From Thermohalobaculum sp039805905 (GTDB lineage: Bacteria > Pseudomonadota > Alphaproteobacteria > Rhodobacterales > Rhodobacteraceae), in assembly GCA_039805905.1 (NCBI GenBank), contig JBDIVM010000003.1, positions 310,001-374,000 on the forward strand: a DNA stretch of 64,000 nt, written 5' to 3'. Positions 9,301 through 17,231 of this stretch are shown piece after piece. The notes beneath the pieces were generated by a model, which saw only the letters and a list, made by a program, of their open reading frames with translations, was not told where the DNA came from and ran no database searches. Position 1 is the first letter of the stretch; the number at the start of each line of letters is the position of its first letter. Both the position numbers and the translations under genes were made by a program.

Positions 9301-9738
9301 ATGGATCAGCGGGTCAGCCTCATCACGCTCGGAGTTGCGGATCTCGATCATGCAACCGCCTATTACGGCGCGCTCGGCTGGCAGAAGGCAGACGAGAGCC
9401 GGCCGGGGATCGCCTTCTGCCAACTCCCGGGCCAGCTGCTGGGCCTGTTCCCGCTCGATGACCTGGCGAAGGACGAGGGCCGCGCGGGCGCAGAACTCGA
9501 CTTCGGTGCGATGGCGCTTGCGCAGAATCTCGAAAGCCCCGAGGCGGTCGACCGGCTCTGCACTGCTGCGCTGGCCGCCGGCGCCGCCGGTCTCAAGGCG
9601 CCGGAGAGAGTCTTCTGGGGCGGCTGCTCGTCCTATGGCGCCGACCCCGACGGGCATGTCTGGGAGTTCGCGCACAATCCGTTCTTTGCGCTGTCGCGCG
9701 ACGGCACCTTGACACTCCCGAGCGCGGCGCCACCATGA
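9301..9738 (+). CDS. VOC (glyoxalase/dioxygenase fold) family protein
   Basis: Small vicinal-oxygen-chelate protein of 145 residues with the fold's opening pattern SLITLGVADLDHATAYYGALGW and closing pattern YGADPDGHVWEFAHNP. The terminal glutamate in VWEFAHN is a typical metal ligand. The substrate cannot be read from the sequence; glyoxalase, fosfomycin-resistance and extradiol enzymes share this fold. It begins two bases after the recF stop and its stop overlaps the start of the LysE gene, so it is embedded in the replication gene run. Confidence 0.85.
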   Translation: MDQRVSLITLGVADLDHATAYYGALGWQKADESRPGIAFCQLPGQLLGLFPLDDLAKDEGRAGAELDFGAMALAQNLESPEAVDRLCTAALAAGAAGLKAPERVFWGGCSSYGADPDGHVWEFAHNPFFALSRDGTLTLPSAAPP

Positions 9739-10355
9739 CTGCCACCCCCGACCAGCTTGTGCTCTTCGCCGCCGCCATGTTCGTGATGGTCGCCTCGCCC
9801 GGCCCCTTCGTTGCCGGCGTTGCCGCCCGTGCTGCGGCGCTCGGATTCCGCGCCGGCGCGGCGATGGCTATCGGCGCGAGCGCGGCCGAGATGCTCTGGA
9901 TCGCCATGGCGATCCTGGGGCTCGGCGCCGTGGCGGCGGCCCATGCTGGGCTGCTCGTGGTGCTGAAGTATGCAGGCGCGGCCTGGCTGCTCTGGATCGG
10001 CATCCGCCTCCTGACCGCACGCCACAGCATTGCGGCGCCGGAGGGTGCGGCGCGCCGCGAGCCGCCCTGGCGCGGCGCGCTGACGGGTATGCTGCTGAAC
10101 CTCGGCAACCCGAAGGCCGCGCTCTTCTACATGGCGCTGTTCCCCGGGTTCTTCGACGTCGCCCGGATGACCGCGGCGGACGGTCTGGCCATCATGGCGG
10201 TTGCGCTGCCGATCGGGCTCTGCTCCGACCTGACCTACGCCTGGGCAGCGGCCCGGGCGCGCCGTTTCGTCGTCGGCAGCGCGGCGGCCCGGCGAATCGA
10301 CCGGATCTCCGGCGGCGTCCTCTGCGGCGCCGGCGCGGCGATCGCGATGCACTGA
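9735..10355 (+). CDS. LysE/RhtB family amino-acid exporter
   Basis: Inner-membrane efflux protein of 206 residues with about six hydrophobic helices. The N-terminal pattern MFVMVASPGPFVAGVAARAAALGFRAG matches the LysE/RhtB signature with its conserved SPGP, and GMLLNLGNPKAALFYMALFPGF is the second family landmark. Likely substrates are amino acids or homoserine-lactone-like compounds, inferred from family only. The ATG overlaps the VOC gene's TGA, and gyrB follows after 14 bases. Confidence 0.9.
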   Translation: MTATPDQLVLFAAAMFVMVASPGPFVAGVAARAAALGFRAGAAMAIGASAAEMLWIAMAILGLGAVAAAHAGLLVVLKYAGAAWLLWIGIRLLTARHSIAAPEGAARREPPWRGALTGMLLNLGNPKAALFYMALFPGFFDVARMTAADGLAIMAVALPIGLCSDLTYAWAAARARRFVVGSAAARRIDRISGGVLCGAGAAIAMH

Positions 10356-10369
10356 GCCAAGGAGCCGGA

Positions 10370-12775
10370 ATGGCCGAGAACGAGAAATCCGAGACGGAAT
10401 ACGGCGCCGGGTCGATCAAGGTGCTGCGGGGGCTGGAGGCGGTGCGCAAGCGCCCCGGCATGTATATCGGCGACACCGACGACGGGTCGGGACTGCACCA
10501 CATGGTCTACGAGGTGGTGGACAACGCCATCGACGAGGCGCTGGCGGGCTATGCTGACGAGGTGAAGGTGACGCTGCATGCCGACGGGTCGGTCTCGGTC
10601 AGCGACAACGGCCGCGGCATCCCGACAGACATCCATGCCGAGGAGGGGGTTTCGGCTGCCGAAGTCATCATGACCCAGCTGCACGCGGGGGGAAAGTTCG
10701 ACCAGAACTCCTACAAGGTTTCGGGCGGGCTGCACGGGGTCGGCGTCTCGGTGGTGAACGCGCTCTCTGACTGGCTCGATCTCACGATCTGGCGCGGCGG
10801 CAAGGAGCACTATGCCCGCTTCGAGAACGGCGATACGGTGAAGCCGCTCGCGGTGGTGGGCGATGCGGGGGGCCAGCGCGGCACCCGGGTGCGATTCCTC
10901 GCTTCGGGCAAGACCTTCACCAATCTCGAATACAGCTACAAGACGCTGGAGCACCGGCTGCGCGAACTCGCCTTCCTCAATTCCGGCGTCCGCATCCAGC
11001 TGCGCGACCAGCGTCACGCGGATGTGGTCGAGGAGGAACTGCACTACGACGGCGGCGTCGAGGCCTTCGTGCGCTGGCTCGACCGGTCGAAGACGCCGCT
11101 GATCGCGGGGCCGATCACGATCGTGGGCGAGCGCGACGGCATCACGGTCGATGCGGCGATGTGGTGGAACGACGGCTACCACGAGAACATGCTCTGCTTC
11201 ACCAACAACATTCCGCAGCGCGACGGCGGCACGCACCTTGCCGGGTTCCGCGGCGCCCTCACCCGCACGATCAACAACTACGTGGCGTCATCGGGCCTCG
11301 CGAAGAAGGAGAAGGTCGCGCTCACCGGCGACGACGCCCGCGAGGGCCTGACCTGCGTTCTCTCCGTCAAGGTGCCGGACCCGAAATTCTCCAGCCAGAC
11401 CAAGGACAAGCTCGTCTCCTCCGAGGTCCGCCCGGCGGTCGAGGGTCTGATCGGCGAAAAGCTGGCCGAATGGTTCGAGGAGAACCCGTCGGAGGCGCGG
11501 CAGGTCGTCGGCAAGATCGTCGAGGCGGCGCTGGCCCGCGAGGCGGCGCGCAAGGCGCGCGAGCTCACGCGCCGGAAGACCGCGATGGATGTGGCCTCGC
11601 TGCCCGGCAAGCTCGCCGACTGCCAGGAGAAGGACCCGGCCAAGTCGGAGCTGTTCCTGGTCGAGGGCGATTCCGCCGGCGGCTCGGCCAAGCAGGGCCG
11701 CAGCCGCCAGAACCAGGCGGTGCTGCCCCTGCGCGGCAAGATCCTGAACGTCGAGCGGGCCCGCTTCGACAAGATGCTGTCGAGCCAGGAGATCGGCACG
11801 CTGATCACCGCGCTTGGCACCGGAATCGGGCGCGAGGAGTTCGATATCTCGAAGCTCCGCTATCACAAGATCATCATCATGACGGATGCCGACGTGGACG
11901 GCGCCCATATCCGCACCCTGCTCCTGACATTCTTCTACCGGCAGATGCCGGAGCTGATCGAACGCGGCTATCTCTTCATCGCCCAGCCGCCGCTCTACAA
12001 GGTGACGCGCCGCGGCGGCTCGCGCTACTGCAAGGACCAGCGCGAGCTCGACGACTACCTGATCGGCGAGGGCGTCGACGGCGCGGTGATGACGCTGGCC
12101 TCGGGCGCACAGGTGGCCGGGGAGGATCTGCGCCGGCTGGTCGAGGAGGCGCGCCGCGTGCGGGCGCTGCTGAATGCATTTCCGACCAACTACCCGCGCT
12201 TCATCATCGAGCAGATGGCGATCGAGGGGGCGCTCCGGCAGGGAGTCACTGCCGGGGAGGCCCTTCGGATTGCGGCGCGGCTCGACAGCATCGCCCCCGA
12301 AACCGAGCGGGGCTGGCAGGGGGATGCGACCGCCGACGGCGGGGTGCGTTTCACCCGGGTGCTGCGCGGCGTCGCCCAGAATCATGCGATCGACGGCTTC
12401 GCGCTCAGGGCCGCCGAGGCACGGCGGCTGGCGGCGATGAGCCGGGACCTGGCGGAGACCTACGGCGCCCCGGCAAGGCTCAGCCGGCGGGAGCGCGACA
12501 TCGCCGTCCGGGGGCCGGCCGAGCTGCTCGACGCGATCAAGTCGGAAGGCGAGAAGGGTCTGAGCCTGCAGCGTTACAAGGGGCTCGGCGAGATGAATGC
12601 CGAGCAGCTCTGGGAGACCACGCTGGATCCCGAGGCCCGCACGCTCCTGCAGGTGCGTATCGATCACATGGCGGATGCGGACGAGATTTTCTCGAAGCTC
12701 ATGGGTGATATCGTCGAGCCGCGCCGGCAGTTCATCCAGGACAACGCCCTCTCGGTCGAGAACCTGGACATCTGA
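10370..12775 (+). CDS. gyrB: DNA gyrase subunit B
   Basis: ATPase subunit of gyrase, which introduces negative supercoils with GyrA. It has 801 residues. The N-terminal GHKL ATPase domain includes GLEAVRKRPGMYIGDT, VVDNAIDEAL and GGLHGVGVSVVNALS. The TOPRIM half has LFLVEGDSAGGSAKQGR and DADVDGAHIRTLLLTFFYRQ, and the C-terminus has QRYKGLGEMNAEQLWETT. A short spacer holds GGAG before the ATG. gyrB rather than parE is favoured by the QRYKGLGEMN/QLWETTLDPE tail and by the dnaA-dnaN-recF context. Confidence 0.97.
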   Translation: MAENEKSETEYGAGSIKVLRGLEAVRKRPGMYIGDTDDGSGLHHMVYEVVDNAIDEALAGYADEVKVTLHADGSVSVSDNGRGIPTDIHAEEGVSAAEVIMTQLHAGGKFDQNSYKVSGGLHGVGVSVVNALSDWLDLTIWRGGKEHYARFENGDTVKPLAVVGDAGGQRGTRVRFLASGKTFTNLEYSYKTLEHRLRELAFLNSGVRIQLRDQRHADVVEEELHYDGGVEAFVRWLDRSKTPLIAGPITIVGERDGITVDAAMWWNDGYHENMLCFTNNIPQRDGGTHLAGFRGALTRTINNYVASSGLAKKEKVALTGDDAREGLTCVLSVKVPDPKFSSQTKDKLVSSEVRPAVEGLIGEKLAEWFEENPSEARQVVGKIVEAALAREAARKARELTRRKTAMDVASLPGKLADCQEKDPAKSELFLVEGDSAGGSAKQGRSRQNQAVLPLRGKILNVERARFDKMLSSQEIGTLITALGTGIGREEFDISKLRYHKIIIMTDADVDGAHIRTLLLTFFYRQMPELIERGYLFIAQPPLYKVTRRGGSRYCKDQRELDDYLIGEGVDGAVMTLASGAQVAGEDLRRLVEEARRVRALLNAFPTNYPRFIIEQMAIEGALRQGVTAGEALRIAARLDSIAPETERGWQGDATADGGVRFTRVLRGVAQNHAIDGFALRAAEARRLAAMSRDLAETYGAPARLSRRERDIAVRGPAELLDAIKSEGEKGLSLQRYKGLGEMNAEQLWETTLDPEARTLLQVRIDHMADADEIFSKLMGDIVEPRRQFIQDNALSVENLDI

Positions 12776-12877
12776 CCGGCACCGATCGCAGCACCGCCGT
12801 GGCACCGTCCCCCCTTTGGGGCAAGAGATAGGGCGAGGGGTCAGCAGCGCCTGCTGTCAGCCATGGAGTTTCATCGG

Positions 12878-13789
12878 ATGACCGCGACCGCTGCATCTCC
12901 CGACCGGACCCTTGCCGGCATCGGCTGGATGCTGGTCACGACCGTACTGTTCGTCTGCGTCACCGGCATCGTGCGCTATCTCGGCTCGGACATCCCGGCG
13001 GCCGAGGCCGCGTTCATCCGCTACGCATTCGGTCTGCTCCTCGTCCTCCCGGCCTTTCGCCAGCTGATCCGGCAGTCCCCGCGGCGGAGCCAGATGGGCC
13101 GCTTCATGCTGCGCGGTGTGATCCATGGCGTGGCGGTGACGCTTTGGTTCTATGCCATGGCGAGGATCCCGATCGCCGAGGTCACGGCGCTCGGCTACAC
13201 GGCGCCGATCTTTGTCACCATCGGCGCGGCCCTGTTCTTCGGCGAACGACTCCACCTGAGGCGGATCGTGGCGGTGCTGGCCGGCTTCCTCGGCGCGATG
13301 GTGATCCTGCGCCCGGGCTTCAGCGAGGTGTCGCCGGGCCAGCTCGCCCAGCTCGCCGCGGCGCCGCTCTTCGCCGGCTCGTTCCTGCTTGCCAAGGGCC
13401 TGACCCGCGAGGTGAGCGCCTCGGTGATCGTCGCCATGCTGTCGCTGTTCTGCACGCTGACACTGCTGCCGGGAGCGGTGATGCACTGGCGCGCACCGAC
13501 GGCGGAGGAGGTGTTCTGGCTGGCGCTGACGGCCTGCTTCGCCACTGCCGGCCATTACACCCAGACCCGGGCCTTCCAGGCGGCACCGTTGACGGTAACC
13601 CAGCCGGTAGGCTTCCTGCAGCTCGTCTGGGCGGCGCTTCTGGGGATGCTCGTGTTCGGCGAGGAGCCCGACCCCTTCGTCCTTTTGGGCGGCGGCATCG
13701 TGGTGGCGGCCGTCACCTACATCTCGCATCGCGAGTCGGTCGCTGCGCGGCATGTGCGCACACCGCCGGCGACGGCCCTGAAGGGCTGA
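12878..13789 (+). CDS. EamA/DMT-superfamily transporter
   Basis: Probable inner-membrane metabolite permease with about ten transmembrane segments in two EamA repeats, 303 residues from this start. The first repeat contains RYAFGLLLVLPAFRQL and the second ends with LLGMLVFGEEPDPFVLLGGGIVVAAV. The ATG at 12878 has GGAG nine bases upstream, whereas the ATG at 12863 has none, so I prefer the later start. The substrate is unknown. It stands alone downstream of gyrB and converges on the degenerate region that follows. Confidence 0.88.
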   Translation: MTATAASPDRTLAGIGWMLVTTVLFVCVTGIVRYLGSDIPAAEAAFIRYAFGLLLVLPAFRQLIRQSPRRSQMGRFMLRGVIHGVAVTLWFYAMARIPIAEVTALGYTAPIFVTIGAALFFGERLHLRRIVAVLAGFLGAMVILRPGFSEVSPGQLAQLAAAPLFAGSFLLAKGLTREVSASVIVAMLSLFCTLTLLPGAVMHWRAPTAEEVFWLALTACFATAGHYTQTRAFQAAPLTVTQPVGFLQLVWAALLGMLVFGEEPDPFVLLGGGIVVAAVTYISHRESVAARHVRTPPATALKG

Positions 13790-13792
13790 GCG

Positions 13793-14030
13793 TCAATCGG
13801 TCAGGCCCGCCTTGCGCATCCCGGCCTCGAATCGCGCCCGGCAGGACGCTGCGCAGCAACCCCATGGTGAAGCCGGGCTTGCGCGCCATCGCCCGCTCCA
13901 GCGCCTGGGAGGCCTCGGCCGCGCGCCCCGGATGGCCCAGTGCGACGACCTCGGCGATCGAGGCGTAGAGTCCGATGGTCCGCCGCCCGCGCCGGCCCGG
14001 CGCGCCCGGACGGCCGCCCGTCGAAGTCAT
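13793..14030 (-). pseudogene. Frameshifted C-terminal remnant, TPR/class III cyclase-type tail
   Basis: On the minus strand one frame reads ASIAEVVALGHPGRAAEASQ and continues through a KPGFTMGLLRSVLPG segment. A second frame then gives ARFEAGMRKAGLTD and a stop. Joined by one base shift near 13835, they resemble the end of alphaproteobacterial adenylate-cyclase/TPR proteins, which often finish with a helical repeat and a Gly-Leu-Arg-Lys-Ala-Gly-Leu tail. No catalytic part is present upstream. Family assignment is inferred from pattern memory, not from a search. Confidence 0.4.
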
Positions 14031-14127
14031 CGGATCGGGTTACTCACACGGGCGGTATCGCCGATAAAACGAACCTGCCACCCCCACGCCACACACATAC
14101 CAAGCACAAGCGGAACCAGGCACGATT

Positions 14128-14154
14128 TTCGCCAGGAAACGCAACGCTGGCGAA
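14128..14154. repeat. Perfect 8-bp inverted repeat (hairpin) next to the 10-bp repeats
   Basis: TTCGCCAG and CTGGCGAA pair perfectly around an 11-base loop. The element sits in the convergent gap between the EamA gene and the carboxymuconolactone decarboxylase-like gene, seven bases before the direct repeats. It may act in transcript ends or protein binding. There is no T-tract on either side. Confidence 0.5.
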
Positions 14155-14160
14155 CGCCGA

Positions 14161-14220
14161 CACAACGCGACACAACGCGATACCACGCAACACACCGCAA
14201 CACACCGCAACACAGTGTCA
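14161..14220. repeat. Run of 10-bp direct repeats, consensus CACAMCGCRA
   Basis: Six consecutive 10-base blocks read CACAACGCGA (twice), TACCACGCAA, CACACCGCAA (twice) and CACAGTGTCA. The exact 10-base period places every copy on the same face of the helix. The last block carries the small dyad ACAC-A-GTGT. The surrounding 14040-14340 has no supported gene and is less GC-rich than average. The function is unknown; iteron-like protein binding is one possibility. Confidence 0.6.
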
Positions 14221-14349
14221 GATTCTGCCTGGAAATCGGGCCGTTGCGGGGCGCGAATTCGCAGAGATCAGGGTATTTGCGCGGCGGAAAGGTCCCAATC
14301 CGCCACGATTCCGGTCGCGGGCTAAGGGGCGCCGAACCGGCCCTGCCGC

Positions 14350-14730
14350 TCAGGCCATGCCGCGCTCGGCGAACACCTTCCTGGCGATCCGGAAGCATTC
14401 GACCCCCGCCGGCACTCCCGCATAGATCGCGATCGCATGGATGGCGGCGCGCAACTCCGCCTTGCTGACACCGTTGTTGATGGCACCGTTGAAGTGGAGC
14501 TCCCACTCATGCATCCGGCCGAGCGCCGCGATCATCGCCAGGTTCATCAGCGAGCGCGTCTTCGGCGGGATCGCATCGTCGCCCCAGCCGAAGCCCCAGC
14601 ACCACTCGGTCATCATTTCCTGGAACGGGCGGTTGAAGTCGTCGGCGGCGGCGAGCGAGTTGTCGACATACTCCACCCCCAGCGTGCTGCGGCGCTGTCT
14701 CAGGCCGAGTTCGAAACGGTTCTTGTCCAT
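14350..14730 (-). CDS. Carboxymuconolactone decarboxylase family protein (PcaC-like)
   Basis: Protein of 126 residues covering the whole CMD/AhpD-like domain. The pattern RSLMNLAMIAALGRMHEWELHF and NNGVSKAELRAAIHAIAIYAGVPAGVE is close to 4-carboxymuconolactone decarboxylase (PcaC) of the protocatechuate pathway. No other protocatechuate genes are nearby, so the in vivo reaction remains open. The ATG at 14730 opens MDKNRFELGLRQRR as in PcaC; the frame stays open upstream into meaningless Arg/Ser-rich sequence. It is divergent from the next EamA transporter across 157 bases. Confidence 0.85.
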   Translation of the reverse strand: MDKNRFELGLRQRRSTLGVEYVDNSLAAADDFNRPFQEMMTEWCWGFGWGDDAIPPKTRSLMNLAMIAALGRMHEWELHFNGAINNGVSKAELRAAIHAIAIYAGVPAGVECFRIARKVFAERGMA

Positions 14731-14887
14731 GCTCTGGGATCTCCGGTGGTCTGTTGCATCCGACTGACACTTCGGCGACATCATGTGCCGCTGCGAGAAT
14801 TGACGCGCGCGACGGCGCGCACAACCCTGAATGCCGTCAGCGACGGGGGAGCGACGAGATGCCCTGCCAGACGACGCCGGCCGGCAC

Positions 14888-15901
14888 ATGAGTCTCACCG
14901 GTGCAGGTTCCGCCGCGGTGGCCCGGAGCGGCGGACACGCCGTCGGGCTGGTCCTGACGGCCATGGTGGCATTCTCGACCCAGGACGTGGTGGTCAAGCT
15001 GGTGGCGCCGCAGGTGTCGCTCTGGCAGCTCCAGGCGGTGCGCTCGCTGGCGACGCTCGGGCTTCTGGCCCTGCTCGTCCTGGCGCTCGGCCGGCTTCGC
15101 GAGCTGCGGCCGCGCGGGTTCGGCTGGCCGCTGGCACGCGGCGGGTTCATGTGCTGCTCCTACCTTGCATTCTATGCCTCGCTTCCCCTGCTGCCGCTGT
15201 CGCAGGCGGCGGCGACCTACTTCACCGGACCGCTGATCATCACCCTGATGGCGGCGGCCCTGCTGGGCGAGCCGATCGGGCCGCGCCGGATCGCGGCGGT
15301 GGTCGCGGGATTTGCCGGCGTGCTCTGCATCGTCCGGCCGGGCATGGCGGGCTGGCAGCCGGTGGCGCTGCTGCCGCTGCTGGCGGCGGTGTTCTACGCC
15401 GCCGGGATCGTCCTGACGCGCTGGCGCTGCCGCGACGAGAGCACCTATGCGCTGAGCGCCGTGCACAATGCAGTCTACGTCACGGTCGGGCTCGCGGGCG
15501 TGGCGCTGATGCCGCTCCTGCCCTGGAGCGCGGCGATGCGCGCGGACTGGCCGTTCCTGACCGGCGGATGGCTGCCGCTGACGGGCTACGCCCTTGCCCT
15601 GATGCTGGTCACGGCGGGCACCCATCTGGTCGGCGTGCTGTGCAGCATGCGCGCCTACCAGCTCGAGGATGCGAGCCGCGTCGCGCCCTTCGAATACGCC
15701 TATCTGGTGGTGATGCCGGTCTATGACGTGGTGCTGTGGCAGAACTGGCCCGAGCCGCTGACGCTGCTGGGGATGGCGCTGATCTGCGGCGGCGGCATGT
15801 TCGTCGCCTGGCGCGAGGGGCGACCGCCGCGGCCGCAGATCCATCCGCGCGGCGAGGAGCCGGGCAGGCCGGAGGGGCGCGACGGAGGGGAACGCGGATG
15901 A
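14888..15901 (+). CDS. EamA/DMT-superfamily transporter
   Basis: Predicted ten-helix permease of 337 residues in two EamA repeats, starting with hydrophobic GLVLTAMVAFSTQDVVVKL. The C-terminal tail after the last helix is hydrophilic (REGRPPRPQIHPRGEEPG). The start at 14888 is uncertain because no good ribosome-binding sequence is visible and an ATG at 14831 is in frame. Its stop overlaps the glycerate kinase start (ATGA), so the two are likely co-translated and the transporter may import a hydroxy-acid. That substrate guess rests on context only. Confidence 0.85.
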   Translation: MSLTGAGSAAVARSGGHAVGLVLTAMVAFSTQDVVVKLVAPQVSLWQLQAVRSLATLGLLALLVLALGRLRELRPRGFGWPLARGGFMCCSYLAFYASLPLLPLSQAAATYFTGPLIITLMAAALLGEPIGPRRIAAVVAGFAGVLCIVRPGMAGWQPVALLPLLAAVFYAAGIVLTRWRCRDESTYALSAVHNAVYVTVGLAGVALMPLLPWSAAMRADWPFLTGGWLPLTGYALALMLVTAGTHLVGVLCSMRAYQLEDASRVAPFEYAYLVVMPVYDVVLWQNWPEPLTLLGMALICGGGMFVAWREGRPPRPQIHPRGEEPGRPEGRDGGERG

Positions 15902-17163
15902 CCGGACCGGCCGGGTCCCCGCGCGCGACGATCCGTGCCATGTTCGATGCCGCCGTGGCGGCCGCGGACCCGATGGCCATGCTGGCGCGCTTCCTGCCGC
16001 CGCCGCCGAAGGGCCGGACGGTCGTGGTCGGCGCCGGCAAGGCCTCGGCGCGGATGGCCGAGGCGCTGGAATCGGCCTGGGAGGGGCCGCTCTCGGGTGT
16101 CGTCATCACCCGCTACGGCCATGCCTGCCCGTGCCGGCAGATCGAGATCGTCGAGGCGGCGCATCCGGTGCCCGACGAGGCCGGAGCGCGGGCGGCAGCC
16201 CGCGTGCTGGAGACGGTGCGCGGGCTGACCGCCGACGATCTGGTGATTGCGCTGATCTCGGGCGGCGGCTCGGCACTGATGACCCTGCCGGCGGGCGGGA
16301 TCACGCTGGCCGAGAAGCAGGCGGTCAACAGGGCGCTGCTGGCCTCGGGCGCCGCCATCGGCCAGATGAACGTCGTCCGCAAGCATCTTTCGGCGATCAA
16401 GGGCGGGCGGCTGGCGGCGGCGGCCTTCCCGGCGCGGGTGGCGGGACTGCTGATCTCCGACGTCCCCGGCGACGACCCGGCGGTGATCGCCTCCGGCCCC
16501 ACGGTCGGCGAGTCCTCGACGCCCGCGGAGGCGCTGGCCATCCTCGAGCAGTTCCGCATCGCGGTCCCGGAGAGCGTCCGCGCCCATCTCGCGCGGGGCG
16601 AGGGATGCCCGGCGCCCGGCGATCCGCGGCTCGCCCATACCCGGAACCGGATCATCGCCGCGCCCCAGCTCTCGCTGGAGGCGGCAGCGCAGGTGGCCCG
16701 GACGGCCGGCTACACGCCGATGATCCTCGGCGACAGCCTGGAGGGCGAGGCGCGCGAGGTCGGCATCGTCATGGCCGGCATCGCGCGGCAGGTCCTGACC
16801 CACGGCCAGCCGCTGCCCCGTCCCTGCGTGCTGCTGTCCGGGGGCGAGACCACCGTGACGCTCAGGGGCACCGGGCGCGGCGGGCGCAATGTCGAGTTCC
16901 TGCTCGCGCTGGCGGTGGCGCTGAACGGCGCCCCGGTCCACGCCATCGCCTGCGACACCGACGGGGTCGACGGCGCCGAGGAGGTGGCGGGCGCCATCTG
17001 CACGCCGGACACGCTGGCCCGCGCGCGGGCTGCGGGCCTGAACCCGAAGGCCGAGCTCGCCAACAACAACGCGCATGACTTCTTCGCGGCGCTGGGCGAC
17101 CAGGTGATCACCGGCCCGACACTGACGAATGTCAACGATTTCAGGGTCCTGCTGATCGGGTGA
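15898..17163 (+). CDS. Glycerate 2-kinase (MOFRL family, TtuD/GckA-like)
   Basis: Phosphorylates D-glycerate to 2-phosphoglycerate in tartrate, glyoxylate and hydroxypyruvate metabolism; older annotations call this family hydroxypyruvate reductase. It has 421 residues. The N-terminal domain has VVVGAGKASARMAEALE, then ALISGGGSALMTLPAGGITL and NVVRKHLSAIKGGRLA. The C-terminal MOFRL domain has LLSGGETTVTLRGTGRGGRN and ACDTDGVDG. The ATG overlaps the transporter's TGA. It converges with the ureohydrolase gene across 68 bases. Confidence 0.92.
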   Translation: MTGPAGSPRATIRAMFDAAVAAADPMAMLARFLPPPPKGRTVVVGAGKASARMAEALESAWEGPLSGVVITRYGHACPCRQIEIVEAAHPVPDEAGARAAARVLETVRGLTADDLVIALISGGGSALMTLPAGGITLAEKQAVNRALLASGAAIGQMNVVRKHLSAIKGGRLAAAAFPARVAGLLISDVPGDDPAVIASGPTVGESSTPAEALAILEQFRIAVPESVRAHLARGEGCPAPGDPRLAHTRNRIIAAPQLSLEAAAQVARTAGYTPMILGDSLEGEAREVGIVMAGIARQVLTHGQPLPRPCVLLSGGETTVTLRGTGRGGRNVEFLLALAVALNGAPVHAIACDTDGVDGAEEVAGAICTPDTLARARAAGLNPKAELANNNAHDFFAALGDQVITGPTLTNVNDFRVLLIG

Positions 17164-17231
17164 CGGCTCTTCGGGAGGGGTTCACCCCGCCACGGAAACC
17201 GCCGGACCGGCATGCCGGGCTGAGGCCCGTC

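Noticed and set aside
9301..9738. Fosfomycin-resistance (FosA-like) enzyme
   Set aside because: The VOC fold is shared by many families and no FosA-specific residues can be claimed.
14161..14220. CRISPR array
   Set aside because: The units are 10 bases with no spacers, and no cas gene is near. Kept only as a direct-repeat feature.
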